Shown here one piece after another: positions 31,246 through 41,751 of a stretch of 64,000 bases of DNA. Each line of letters starts with the position of its first letter. The stretch's first letter is position 1. The DNA comes from Erinaceus europaeus (Eukaryota; Chordata; Mammalia; Eulipotyphla; Erinaceidae): NCBI RefSeq assembly GCF_950295315.1, contig NC_080171.1:31426361-31490360 (forward strand), given 5' to 3'. The notes under the pieces are model-generated. The model was given only the letters and a program-made list of their open reading frames with translations, did not search any database and was not told where the DNA came from. The position numbers were made by a program, and so were the translations under genes.

Positions 31246-31505
31246 GGATACCAGTGACTAGTGCATCTTATTATGCCACTGTGACTCTGGAGCAGGTTCG
31301 GCATATACTCCGTTCTGATACAGATGTTCCCATGCCCATGATGGAAGAGAGGCATCGGATTCTCAATGAAACTGGGAAAATTCTGCTTGAGAAGTTTGAT
31401 GGATCATTTCTTAACTGTGTTCGAAAAAGTGAAAAAAGTGCACAGAAGTTAATGAACCTGGTAGTTGAGAATTTTCCCTCTTACAGAGATCTGACTCAGT
31501 TTGAG
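31246..31505 (+). CDS. QNG1: Queuosine salvage protein, coding exon 2
   Basis: Residues 113-199. The exon opens after TTTTTTCTCTAAG and completes the glycine codon split with exon 1 (G|GG), then reads [21 protein letters not shown], followed by [20 protein letters not shown] and ends LTQFE before the donor GTGAGT. Segments such as ASYYATVTL and [11 protein letters not shown] match the human protein almost residue for residue from memory. No stop or indel. It closes on a whole codon (597 coding bases so far). Confidence 0.97.
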
Positions 31506-31551
31506 GTGAGTTGCTTCTGTCAAGTATTTTAGAATTCTTATCTTCTTTTTT

Positions 31552-31785
31552 AAAAAAAAAATTTTTTTAAATTTATTTTTATTGTTGTTATTGATGTTGT
31601 TGTTGTTGGATAGGACAGAGAGATATAGAGGAGGGGAAGACAGAGAGGGGGAGAGAAAGACACCTGCAAACCTGCTTCACTGCCTATGAAGCGACTCCCC
31701 TGCAGGTGGGGAGCTGGGGGCTCAAACTGGGGTCCTTGCGCTTTGCACCACTGGCACTTAACCCACTGTGCTCCTGCCCGACTCC
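31552..31785 (-). repeat. Type A SINE, 3' truncated, in QNG1 intron 2
   Basis: Reverse copy ~45 bases downstream of the exon 2 donor; lacks the terminal AAGGGCAACAAAAGG end. GGGAGTCGGGCAGGAGCAC head at the right. Confidence 0.88.
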
Positions 31786-31799
31786 CTTTAGTTATCTTA

Positions 31800-32299
31800 A
31801 CAGTCAAATCTTTTAAGTTCCCAAACTCCTTTTGAAACTGAAAACTTAATTTGAAGTTGATTCACTGTGGACAAGAAACAGTATCAAATTAATATTTCAA
31901 AGACATTTCTTTTTCTTTCTTTTTTTTTTTTTAGTTAGTGTATTTCCTTTGTTCTTTTGTCCTTTCCCCTCCCCCTGCCCTTTTGAAGTGTTTCAAAACT
32001 AAAGAAAAACAATGAACCTTCAGCACTAAGGATAGTGAAGTCCTTTCAGTGCTTCAAAAATACTTCACTGAATGGGAAATACTTCAAAATACTGTACTGC
32101 AAAAGGATCAGGTATATCAAATTCTCTGTAGTAAAAGTATTTTCTGTAGTTGTGATGTTTTATTTTTTATATGTAGGGCACTTTAACAAAATTTGCTTTC
32201 TGGTGCAAAAAAAAATTTTTTTTAATAGATATACTTCTAAAAATGGACACATATGTTCTACTTTCCTAGTGTGCACCTGCATTTTGTTTTTGTAAAATT
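31800..32299. other. QNG1 intron 2 sequence, nothing recognised
   Basis: AT-rich, with no SINE or L1 wording; a T-run lies at about 31920-31933. Confidence 0.5.
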
Positions 32300-32512
32300 C
32301 TTTTTTCTTTTATTTACTTATTATTATTGTATAGTGACAAAGAGAAATTGAGAGGGGAGGGGAGATAAAGAGGGAAAGAAGCAGAGACACCTGCAGCCCT
32401 GCTTCACCACTTGTGAAACTTTCTCTCTGCAGATGGGGACCAGGGGCTTGAATTCAGGTCCTTGTGCACTGTAATGTGTGTGCTTAACCAGGTGCACCAC
32501 CACCTAGCCCCC
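32300..32512 (-). repeat. Type B SINE
   Basis: Reverse element with GACACCTGCAGCCCTGCTTC and a GGTGCACCACCACCTAGCCC head end. Confidence 0.85.
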
Positions 32513-32732
32513 TAGGATTCATTATTAATGTGTTTGTAACTATAATATAGAATCAGGAGCAACTTCAGGGGCTTTATAACGTGCATGGTTGAGGCAAATG
32601 ACAATATTACTCTGTGGTCTGTCATTTACACTCTAAGAAAACCTAACTTTAGGCTAGATCTATTAAACAGTTAATGAATACTGACATGAATTTTTTTTTT
32701 TTTTTAAGTTTGGGGAAGCTGTATGACCATAT

Positions 32733-32990
32733 TCTTTTTAAAAAGTATTTATTTATTCCCTTTTGTTGCCCTTGTTTTATTTTTGTAGTTGTTGTTGTTG
32801 GATAGGACAGAGAAATGGAGAGAGATGGGGAAAATAGGGGAGAGAAAGATAGGCACCTGCAGACCTGCTTCACTGTTTGTGAAGCGATTTCCCTGCAGGT
32901 GGGGAGCTGGGGGCTCGAACCGGGATCCTTATGCCGGTCCTTGCACTTTGCACCACCTGAACTTTACCTGCTGCGCTACCGCCCGACTCC
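32733..32990 (-). repeat. Type A SINE
   Basis: Reverse copy; head GGGAGTCGGGCGGTAGCGCAG at 32990. Confidence 0.92.
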
Positions 32991-33074
32991 CACTGACATG
33001 AAATTTTACTTAATTTGAGTAGGGAGCTGGAACCTCATCCATTTATGATTTTATAGCTCTTGGCTTGACTTTTT

Positions 33075-33203
33075 CAGATATAGATAGAGATGGGAGTGGG
33101 TGGGGGGAGACATCACAGTAGCTTCTCTTAGTGCCACAGCTCTATTCTAGTGCTGGAGCTTGGGCCTCATGCTGTAAGCTCTATTGAGCTATCTGTAGTT
33201 CCT
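33075..33203 (-). repeat. Old type E-like SINE
   Basis: GTGCTGGAGCTTGGGCCTCA and a GAGCTATCTG segment; heavily diverged. Confidence 0.45.
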
Positions 33204-33321
33204 TCCTCTAAATGTTTCTTAATTGCTCTTTGTGATTTACTAGGTGTTTTCACTTAGACCTCATCTGTTCAACAGAATAGTTCTGTGGCACAAGGGCAGG
33301 TGTATTATTCATATATATATA

Positions 33322-33667
33322 TATATTTTTTTCTTGCCTCCAGGGTTATTACTGGGTGCCTTCACAATGAATCTACTGTTCCTGGAGGCTATTTCCCCCC
33401 CTTTTGTTGCCCTGGTTGTTTATTGCTGTTGTAGTTATCCTTATTGTTTTTATTGCTGTCATTGTTGTTGGATAGGACAGAGAGAAATGGAGAGAGGAGG
33501 GGAAAACATAGAGGGGGAGGGAAAGATAGACACCTGCAGATCTGCTTCACCGTTTGTGAAGTGACTCCCCTGCAGGTAGGAAGCCGAGGCCTTGAACCGG
33601 GATCCTTATGCCGGTCCTTGCGCTTTGCGCCACATGCGCTTAACCTGTTGCACTACCGCCCGACTCC
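33322..33667 (-). repeat. Type A-long SINE
   Basis: Reverse copy, complete from CTTGCCTCCAGGGTTATTAC to the GGAGTCGGGCGGTAGTGCAA head; an AT run (33310-33330) lies at its 3' side. Confidence 0.92.
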
Positions 33668-33754
33668 TTATTCTCATATTTGTATACTATAAAAAAGTAA
33701 GACTGAAGGACAGGTTGAACAGTTTTATCTTAGGTCATTTAGTTAGGAAGTAAC

Positions 33755-33885
33755 CCTTTTATTTTTTTTTAACCAGAGTTGAACAGTGCTCTGGTAGTGC
33801 AGGGGATTGAACCTGGGACTTTGGAGCCTCAGGCATGAGAGTCTGTTTGCATAACCATTATGTGGTCTACCCTCCGCGTAACCCA
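33755..33885 (-). repeat. Type D SINE
   Basis: GTGCAGGGGATTGAACCTGG and CCATTATGTGGTCTACCC in reverse orientation. Confidence 0.85.
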
Positions 33886-33944
33886 TTTTTTTGATTCTGT
33901 TATAAAAATGAATGAAAGATGCCTGATTATGTTTAAGGTTCTTT

Positions 33945-34222
33945 TTTTTTTTTTAAAGAAACTTTATTTTTAATTTTTCCCTTTTGTTGCCCTTGTTTAT
34001 TGTTGTTATTATTGTTATTGCTGTCATTGTTGTTGGATAGGACAGAGAGAAATCGAGAGAGGAGGGGAGAGGGGAGAGAAAGATACCTGCAGACCTGCTT
34101 CACCACCTGTGAAGTGGCTCCCCTGCAGGTGGGGAGCCAGGGACTTGAACCAGGATCCTTACTCCGGTCCTTGTGCTTCGTGCCATGTGCACTTAATCTG
34201 CTGTGCTACTGCTGGCTCCCTG
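33945..34222 (-). repeat. Type A SINE
   Basis: Reverse copy. AAGGTTCTTTT on its left and CAAGGTTTTTT on its right form a target-site duplication shared with the next element. Confidence 0.88.
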
Positions 34223-34229
34223 TCAAGGT

Positions 34230-34728
34230 TTTTTTTTTTTTTTTTTTTTTTTTCCCCCCAGGATTATTGCTGGTTTGCTCAGTACCTGTACTAGGAATGG
34301 TCCTGGAGGCCTTTTTTTCCCTTTTTTTTTGTGTGTGTTTTCTTGACCCTAACACTGCTCATTTCTGGCTTATGGTGGTGCTGGGGATTGAACCTGGGAC
34401 CTCAGAGCCTCCGGCTTGAAAGGCTTTTTCATAACCATTATGCTGTCTCCCCAGCCTTGTTGCCCTTGTTTATTGTTGTTGTTGTGATTCTTAGAAACTT
34501 TATTTTTGTTGTCATTGCTGTCGTTGTTGGATACAACAGAGAGAAATGAAGAGAGGAGGGGAAGACAGAGAGGGGGAGAGAAAGACAGACACTTTCAGAC
34601 CTGCTTTACTGCCAGTGATGTGACCCCTCTGCAGGTGGGGAGCTGGGGGCTGGAACTGGGATCTTTAAGCTGGTCCTTGAGCTTTGTGCCATGTGTGCTT
34701 AACCCACTACACTACCACCCAGCTTCCT
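34230..34728 (-). repeat. Type A-long SINE split by a type D SINE
   Basis: The 3' end (34250-34330) and body/head (34457-34728) of an A-long copy are separated by a reverse type D element (about 34336-34456). AAGGTTCTTTT follows again at 34735. Confidence 0.85.
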
Positions 34729-34744
34729 GTTAAGGTTCTTTTAA

Positions 34745-35425
34745 TGGCTAGGGACAGACACACAGCTAGAAAAAGCTTAAGCAAAAAGAATTTGGGGAAA
34801 GGTATTGGGAATAGGAGCTACCTCAGTAACTCAGTGCCATTGGGATTCAGTCTTTGCTTCTATTGGCTCTGTTTTTCTCTTCCTGCAGACTGACTTTCTC
34901 CTTGAAATAGAAAAAGAAAATATCCAGGAATTTTGCATATTGCTTCAGCTGCCATAAAGACAGACAGACACACTCAGTTCTGGTTCTAAAACTCCTAAGC
35001 AAAAGCTGGTTAAACTGCCATAGATTATGATCAGTGGGTATGGGAGGGGGCAAAGGTAGAAAAGAGACCTCAGGCCACTATTGAGTTTCTTTCAGTGCTG
35101 ATTAACCAGTTCACTAGTACAGAGGTTGCTTAGAGGTTTATTTTAAAAGTACATAATTACAGCCTTGTTTTTCAAGAAATTATGCATTGAGTTCTTTGTT
35201 TGATATATCTGAATGTATTGGATTGTCAGAAAAGTCATGCCACATTTGCATAGAAAACCAGAAAAGTACATCATAACGTTTCGGATAACCTAGTATTAAT
35301 CAGTATGTATTCACTGCTAAACATTGCCATCCATGTGGCTAAGAATCCATGTATTCAAGAACTGATATGGCTGTGGAAAAGAACCGAAAGCATTTTTGCA
35401 TAGCTATTATGCTATCTCTCCAACC
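34745..35425. other. QNG1 intron 2 sequence, nothing recognised
   Basis: Nearly 700 bases without repeat wording that I know. Contains TCTTCCTGCAG followed by a short open stretch, but no open reading frame with family similarity. Confidence 0.45.
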
Positions 35426-35790
35426 TTACATTAAGACTTTCATACCTGAGACACCAGAAGTCTCATTTTCAATCCCCAGTACCACCATAAGCCAGAGTTG
35501 AACAGTGTTGGATACATAAGGCTTAATATTTATTAAACTCTGTGTTAATTATTTCATTGGGGATGCTAATGGTGTACAGTAGTTGACACATGAGTAAAAT
35601 TTCTCATTTCACCATGATAATTATCTGCAAAATACTCTACCTCTAACTTAGGCCCTTTTCCATCACCATGTGCCAGGAACACCCTCCCACTCTCACCCCA
35701 GTCCCCTCCTTCCTGTCCTCCTTCCCCAGAATCCTGTGTCCTGGGGCAACACACCAAACCCAGTCCAACTTTTACTTGTTTTTGTTTCTT
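35425..35790. repeat. Type D SINE (plus) and an unnamed dispersed repeat
   Basis: 35425-35515 is a forward type D fragment (CCACCATAAGCCAGAGTTG). 35565-35785 contains CTAACTTAGGCCCTTTTCC, shared with 3932-4030, so it is repetitive. Confidence 0.5.
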
Positions 35791-35987
35791 TGTTTGACTT
35801 TATTTAATTTGATAGGACAGAGAGAAGTTGAGAGGGAAGAGGGGGGATAAGAGGGAGAGAGAGCAACAGAGATCCACCTGCAGCACTGATCCACCCCTTA
35901 TAAAACAGGTGGGGGTCAGGGGCTTGAATCTGGGTCCTTGGGCATGGTAATGTGTGCGCTTAACCAGGTGCACCACCACCTGGCCCC
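35790..35987 (-). repeat. Type B SINE
   Basis: Reverse copy; CAGGTGCACCACCACCTGGC head end. Confidence 0.85.
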
Positions 35988-36013
35988 TTCCAACTTTTAC
36001 TTTATGTTCCCCC

Positions 36014-36302
36014 CTTTTTTTAAAAAAAAAATTATTTATTCACTTTTGTTGCCCTTGTTTTATTGTTGTAGTTATTATTGTTTTTGTTATTGATGTCATC
36101 GTTGTTGGATAGGACAGAGAGAAATGGAGAGAGGAGGGGAAGACAGAGGGGGAGAGAAAGACAGACACCTGCAGCCCTGCTTCACCGCCTGTGAAGCAAC
36201 TCCTCTGCATGTGGGGAGCCAGGAGCTCGAACAGGGATCCTTACACTGGTCCTTGTGCTTTGTTGCCACCTGCACTTAACCGCTGCACTACTGCCCGACT
36301 CC
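36014..36302 (-). repeat. Type A SINE
   Basis: Reverse full-length copy; GGAGTCGGGCAGTAGTGCAG head at the right end. Confidence 0.92.
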
Positions 36303-36351
36303 TGTGTTTCCTCTTTTTGTGCTTGTTTCTTTTTTAATTTTTTTTCTTTTA

Positions 36352-36495
36352 TGCTTTTTGTTTCTTTTTTTTTTCTTTCCCTAGAGCACTGAGCAGCTAT
36401 GGTCTATGGTGGTACAAGGGATTGAACCTGGGACTTCAGAGACTCAGGCATAAGAGTCTCTTATGCATAACCATTATGCTATCTACCCCTGCTAT
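36352..36495 (-). repeat. Type D SINE
   Basis: CTAGAGCACTGAGCAGCTAT and TTATGCTATCTACCCC. Confidence 0.85.
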
Positions 36496-36521
36496 GTTTT
36501 TTCTTTAAAAAAATATCTTAA

Positions 36522-37215
36522 TGGTAGTGCAGTGGGTTAAGCAAACATGGCATGAAGCACAAGGACAGGCATAAAGATCCTGGTGGGGGTCGGGCGGTGG
36601 CGCAGTGGGATAAACGCATGTGGGGCAAAACGCAAGGACCGGCGAAGGGATTCCGGTTCCAGCCCCCGGCTCCCCACCTGCAGGGGAGTCGCTTCACAGG
36701 CGGTGAAGCAGGTCTGCAGTGTCTGTCTTTCTCTCCCCCTCTCTGTCTTCCCCTCCTCTCTCCATTTCTCTCTGTCCTATCCGACAACGAACAACATCAA
36801 CAATAATAATAACCACAACGAGGCTACAACAACAAGGGCAACAAAAGGGGGAAAAATGGCCTCCAGGAGCGGTGGATTCATGGTGCAGGCACCGAACCCA
36901 GCAATAACCCTGGAGAAAAAAAAAAAAAGATCTTGCTTCGAGCCCCCAGCTCCCCACCTGTGGAGGGGGGGGGTCGCTTCACAAGCGGTGAAGCAGGTCT
37001 GCAGGTGTCTATCTTTCCCCCCTCTGTCTTCCCCTCCTCTCTTGATTTCACTCTGTCCTATTCAACAACGACGACAGCAATAACAACAACAATAATAACC
37101 ACACCAATGGTAGAACAACAAGGGCAACAAAAGGAAAAAAAAAAACCTCCAGGAGCAGTGAATTCGTGGTGCAGGCACCAAGCCCCAGCAATAACCCTGG
37201 AGGCAAAAAAAAAAA
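36522..37215 (+). repeat. Type A-long SINE containing a second A-long SINE
   Basis: Outer forward copy at 36522-36583 and 36930-37215; inner full-length forward copy at 36588-36929. AAAGATCCTG and AAAGATCTTG flank the inner one as the duplication. The inner head GGGGTCGGGCGGTGGCGCAG is close to the consensus, so it is younger. Confidence 0.92.
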
Positions 37216-37217
37216 AA

Positions 37218-37696
37218 AATTTATTATTGGATAGAGACAGAGAGAAATTAAGAGGGGGCGGGGGAAATAGGGAAAGGGACAGAGAGACACCTGCTGCTCT
37301 GCTTCATAACTCATGTAGGAGTACAGGTGGGGACCAGGAGCTTAAACCTGGTCCTGGTACACTGTAATATGAGCGGTTAACCAGGTGTGCTATCACCTGG
37401 CCTCCTTGTTACTGTTTTTCTATACAAAATGTGTCATAACTTCAAATATATTTATTTATTTTTAACTTCCAATCTATTTAGATCACCTACAGTATCTACC
37501 AAAGGACTTGACTTTTATTATTTTTATTTGCTAGAGACAGCCTGCTATCAAGAAGGAAGAGAGACATAGAGAGGAGAGAAAGACACTTGGCAGACGTGCC
37601 TCACCACTTGTGAAGCTTTCCCCATTTAGGTGGGGCCTGGGGTCCTTGTGCATTGTAACATATGTACTCAACCAGATGTGTCACCACCCAGCCCTG
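37218..37696 (-). repeat. Two type B SINEs
   Basis: 37218-37404 (GTGTGCTATCACCTGGCCTC) and 37516-37696 (TGTGTCACCACCCAGCCC), both reverse. Confidence 0.8.
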
Positions 37697-37757
37697 TGAT
37701 GTATCATTTCTTGAAAAAAAATAAACAAGGCTTTTTTTAATAAAGACATATATATTT

Positions 37758-38030
37758 AAAATATTCATTTATTTATTTCCTTTTGTTGCCCTTGTTTTTT
37801 GTTGTTGTAGTTATTATTGATGTCATCGTTGTTGGATAGGACAGAGAGAAATGGAGAGAGGAGGGGAAGACAGAGAGGGGGAGAGAAAGACAGACACCTG
37901 CAGACCTTCTTCACTGCTTGAGAAGCGACTCCCCTGCAGGGGGGAGCCGGGGGCTGGAACCGGGATTCCTATGCTGGTCTTTGAGCTTTGCGCCACCTGC
38001 ACTTAAACTGCTGTGCTACTGCCCAGCCCC
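37758..38030 (-). repeat. Type A SINE
   Basis: Reverse full-length copy; GGGGGGCTGGGCAGTAGCAC head. Confidence 0.92.
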
Positions 38031-38103
38031 CCAAGATATTTTCTTTTAAGATCTATAAAATTTTTACCAGCAAAGTAAGATTCTTCTGCCTTTGAAAAAG
38101 AAG

Positions 38104-38187
38104 ATTAGGGGCAGGGTTATATAGCATAATGGTTATGCAAAGAGACTTTCGTGCCTGGGGCTCCAAAGTCCCAGGTTCAATCACCCC

Positions 38188-38227
<40 letters not shown>

Positions 38228-38304
38228 AAGCCAGAGCTATGCAGTGCTCTGGTGTGTCTCTGTGTCTTTCTCTGCATCTCTCTCAAAAATAAAATAAATA
38301 AAAT
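38104..38304 (+). repeat. Type D SINE with (CA)n
   Basis: Forward copy: ATATAGCATAATGGTTATGC head; an AC run of about 17 units (38190-38224) sits in its middle; CTCTCAAAAATAAAATAAAT end. Confidence 0.88.
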
Positions 38305-38345
38305 GCTTAAAATATGTTTTCAATATGTGTCTTCTTTATTTTAAA

Positions 38346-38621
38346 CTTTTAAAATTATTTATTTCCCCTTTTGTTGCCCTTGTTTTATTGTTGTAGTTAT
38401 TACTGTTGTTGTTGATGTCGTCGTTGTTGGATAGGAGAGGGAGAAATGGAGAGAGGAGGGGAAGACAGGGGAGAGAAAGAGAGACACCTGCAGACCTGCT
38501 TCACCATCTGTAAAGCGACTCCCCTGTAGGTGGGGAGCCGAGGGCTAGAACGGGGATCCTTATGCCGGTCCTTGAGCTTTGTGCCACGTGTGCTTAACCC
38601 ACTGGCGTTACAGCTTGACCC
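38346..38621 (-). repeat. Type A SINE near QNG1 exon 3
   Basis: Reverse copy ending about 80 bases before the exon 3 acceptor. Confidence 0.92.
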
Positions 38622-38700
38622 CCCTGTGTCTTCTTTTTAATATCAGACATAAAGCTGTTTGATACCCTGGTAACATTTGTGTTTTTTTTTCATTTATCAG

Positions 38701-38896
38701 GGGAAAAGAATTTCTTTTTACAAACGGGCCCAAATCCTCGTGGCAGATACGTGGAGTGTACTAGAAGGAAAAGGAGATGGCTGCTTTAAGGACATCTCCA
38801 GTATCACCATGTTTGCTGATTATAGATTACCTCAGGTTCTTGTTCACTTGGGAGCGCTGAAATACTCTGATGAACTACTAGAGAAGCTTCGAAAAG
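38701..38896 (+). CDS. QNG1: Queuosine salvage protein, coding exon 3
   Basis: Residues 200-264 plus the first base of 265. It follows a clear acceptor (TTTTTTTTTCATTTATCAG) and reads [38 protein letters not shown] and [20 protein letters not shown], then ELLEKLRK, all typical of the Q-salvage family and nearly identical to the human protein as remembered. The donor is G|GTTTGC at 38897, unusual because positions +3 to +5 do not match GTRAGT. Splicing here is supported by the frame, since the G joins GA in exon 4 to make glycine. Confidence 0.96.
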
Positions 38897-38999
38897 GTTT
38901 GCCACCTTACTTAATTTTTTGTTATACTGCATATTATTTTTGAATCTCTTTTCAATTTCTATTATACAAAGTCTTTCTTTAAAAAATTTATTTGTTTGT

Positions 39000-39290
39000 G
39001 GGGTTCGGGCAGTAGCGCAGCAGGTTAATCGCTTGTGACTCCACCTGCGGGGGAGTCACTTCACAGGCAGTGAAGCAGGTCTGCATGTGTCTGTCTTTCT
39101 CTCCCCCTCTCTGTCTTCCCCTCCTCTCTCGATCTCTCTCCGTCCTATCCAACAACGAATGACATCAACAATAACAATAATAACCACAACAAGGCTACAA
39201 CAAGGGCAACAAAAGGGGGGAAAATGGCCTCCAGGAGCGGTGGATTCGTGGTGTAGTCACTGAGCCCCAGCAATAACCCTGGAGGCAAAA
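39000..39290 (+). repeat. Type A-long SINE in QNG1 intron 3
   Basis: Forward copy with AAAAATTTATTTGTTT on the left and AAAAATTATTTGTTT on the right as target-site duplication (one base lost). Confidence 0.93.
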
Positions 39291-39299
39291 AAAATTATT

Positions 39300-39410
39300 T
39301 GTTTATTTTATTTTACCAGAGCAGCATTGGTTATTGATGGTGTCATAGGCTGCACCTAGCACCTCTTGCTTACCGGCCCTGTGTGCACTACTGCTGCTCT
39401 GTCTCCTTGC
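39300..39410 (-). repeat. Old type D SINE fragment
   Basis: ACCAGAGCAGCATTGGTTAT and CTGCTCTGTCTCCTTGCC. Confidence 0.6.
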
Positions 39411-39766
39411 CAAATGATATCTTCTCCCCTGTACCCCCAGCCTCTTCCAAAAGCACTGTTAAAAATCACTTGAAAAGAAAATCCAAGTATAGAGAAAATT
39501 ACATTTTGTTGTTTACACTGTGGATACTGTGGGAAATTGTACTGCTAGAATGTCATAGTTTCAGAGAACCTCATAAGAAAATGAAAACTTGTGCATTTGA
39601 AAAGTGTTAATTAAACCGACGAGCACACTACACAGACATACAAGGTGGTTGACTGTTAATATATACTGGACTTCAAATTAGGAGTTTCCAAAGTTGACTC
39701 TAGGTCATCTTGCATAAGTCACTCACTTTTCTAGATTTAGTCACCATTGTCAGATTTGACTATTGA
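39411..39766. other. QNG1 intron 3 sequence, nothing recognised
   Basis: Unassigned AT-rich sequence. Confidence 0.5.
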
Positions 39767-40175
39767 TTCGCCTCCAAGGTTATTGCTGGGGCTCAGTACC
39801 TGCACTACGAATCTACTGCTCCTGGAGGCCATTTTTTCCATTTTATTGGATAGAATAGAGAGAAATTGAAAGAGATGGGGGAGATAGAGAAAGAAAGAAA
39901 GATAGACACCTGCAGACCTGCTTCACGGCTTGTGAAGCCACCCCCCTGCAGGTGGGGAGCTGGGAGCTGGAACCACGATCCGTTTGCAGGTCCCTGTACT
40001 TCATACTAAGTGCACTTAACCCAGTGCACCACAGCCCGGCCCCATTTGCTTGTTTTTGTTTGTTTTACCAGAGCATTGCTAAGCTCTGGCTTCTTTTTGG
40101 GGATTGAACCTGGAACCACTGATTCTTTGTGCATAAAAGTCAGGTATGCTACTGCTGGCTCTATCTCCCAGGCCC
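39767..40175 (-). repeat. Type G SINE (39767-40042) and type D SINE (40055-40175)
   Basis: The first has CGCCTCCAAGGTTATTGCTG and a CACCACAGCCCGGCCCC head end; the second has CCAGAGCATTGCTAAGCTCT. Confidence 0.85.
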
Positions 40176-40194
40176 AAGAGTAGAAGTCTTAATT

Positions 40195-40870
40195 TTTAAC
40201 TTTTTATTATTTTTACTTATATATTGGATAGAAACAAATAGAAATTGAGAACAAAGTGGGTGATAGATAGTGGGTGACAGATAGAGACAGAGACACCAGC
40301 TGTTGGTATGCATGAGACTCCTTCTGTTTCGTTTGGTTTAAATCCCCCCTGCTTAACACTATTCTATTTACATAACCACTTCATTCTATTTACATAACCG
40401 CTGTTAACAAGCACCACCCTCCCTCCAGGGCATTGGTGGTTCAGTGATAGGATTCTCACCTGCTCCGCCCCCTCCTTGTCACACCCTGATCCCCTCCTTG
40501 TCACACTCTGATTTTCACCAGTCACTTTTCTCTCCACCCTCTCTATGTCACATCCTGTTTACACCCTACTTGGTAAGTATATATAAAGACGGCATTGTGA
40601 GTTTTACAGTACTTGAGTTTAGCTTAGCTCGTCTTAGATTGTGCTGCGTCCTGCATGAATAGATACTGCCTACAGCTCAACCATGAGTCCCTGGTCGTCT
40701 GTCACCTGCCCGTGAAGCCAGCCCTGCGAAAACAACATAACCCGTCGAAAACAACAACCAGCAGCATTGCTTCACCACTCACAAAGCTTCCCCCTGCAAC
40801 TGGAGGCTTGAATCTGGGTCCTTGCACATTGTAACGTGTGCTGAACCAGGTGCACCACCACCCGGCCCCT
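40195..40870 (-). repeat. Type B SINE split by a solo LTR
   Basis: Reverse type B pieces at 40195-40300 and 40757-40870 flank the LTR at 40301-40756. Confidence 0.88.
40301..40756 (+). mobile_element. Solo LTR, family 1, second copy
   Basis: Starts TGTTGGTATGC, ends AACAACA, flanked by the 6-bp duplication ACCAGC (40295-40300 and 40757-40762). It is closely similar to the LTR at 7637-8111 over its length, including the TATA box (40578-40587), but its polyadenylation signal has decayed (GAATAG where the other has AATAAA). It lies in the sense direction in QNG1 intron 3. No internal retroviral sequence. Confidence 0.92.
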
Positions 40871-40999
40871 AGAATAGAAGTCTTATCGTGAGTGTAGATA
40901 ATTGTATTTGAGTGAAAAGTAGATTTTTTAAAAAAAATAAGATTTATTTTTGCTGGTATGGAATACCTTCGATAACCCTGGTGGCAGTAAAAAAATAAT

Positions 41000-41345
41000 A
41001 CCAGCCATCAAGTTGCAGATGCTACCATGACACCAACCTGACCTCCTTGGGAGATGACCTCACCAATGTGTCCTGGAACTCCACCTCCCCAGAGCCCTAC
41101 TCACTAGGAAAAGATAGAAACAAGCTGTGGATATGAATTGACTGGTCAATGCCCATGTCCAGTGGAGAAGCAATTACAGAAGCCAGACTTCCCACATTCT
41201 GCACTCCATAAAGATCTTTGGTACATACTCCCAAAGGGATAAAGAATAGGGAAGCTTCCAATGGAGGGAATGGGATACAGAAGTCTGGTGGTTGGAATTG
41301 TACTCCTCTTATCCCACAATCTTGTCGATCATTGTTAAATTAATA
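41000..41345 (+). mobile_element. L1 3' end, older lineage
   Basis: CCATCAAGTTGCAGATGCTA through GGAATTGTACTCCTCTTATC; ends in a TAATAATAATAAT tail. Confidence 0.85.
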
Positions 41346-41368
41346 ATAATAATAATATTTAATTTTAG

Positions 41369-41703
41369 GGACTGGGTGGTGGTGCAGCTGGTTGAGTGCA
41401 CATAAAATAGTGCTCAAGGACTCCAGTTCATACCTCTGGTCCCCACCTGCAGGGGGGAAATTTCACAAGCAATGAAACAATGCAGCAAGTGCCTTTTTCT
41501 CCCTGTTTTTTCCTTCCCTCATGATTTCTCGGTCTCTGCCTAGTATGTAAATAAAAAAAAATAAAATAAAAACAAAACAAAAACTTTATTTATTTATTTA
41601 TGAGAGAGATAGAACCAGAGCATTACTCTGGCTTGGTACATGTGATGTTGGGGATTGAACTCAGAACCTGAGGTCTTAATCTACTGCCTCATTTCCTGGG
41701 CTG
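41369..41703. repeat. Type B SINE (plus, 41369-41580) and type C SINE (minus, 41586-41703)
   Basis: The B copy has GGGACTGGGTGGTGGTGCAG head; the C copy has TTTATTTATGAGAGAGATAG and CTGCCTCATTTCCTGGGC. Confidence 0.8.
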
Positions 41704-41751
41704 CAGCTTTTGTTTTTTCAAATAGGTCTTTGTATAAGAAAATTTGTGGGG

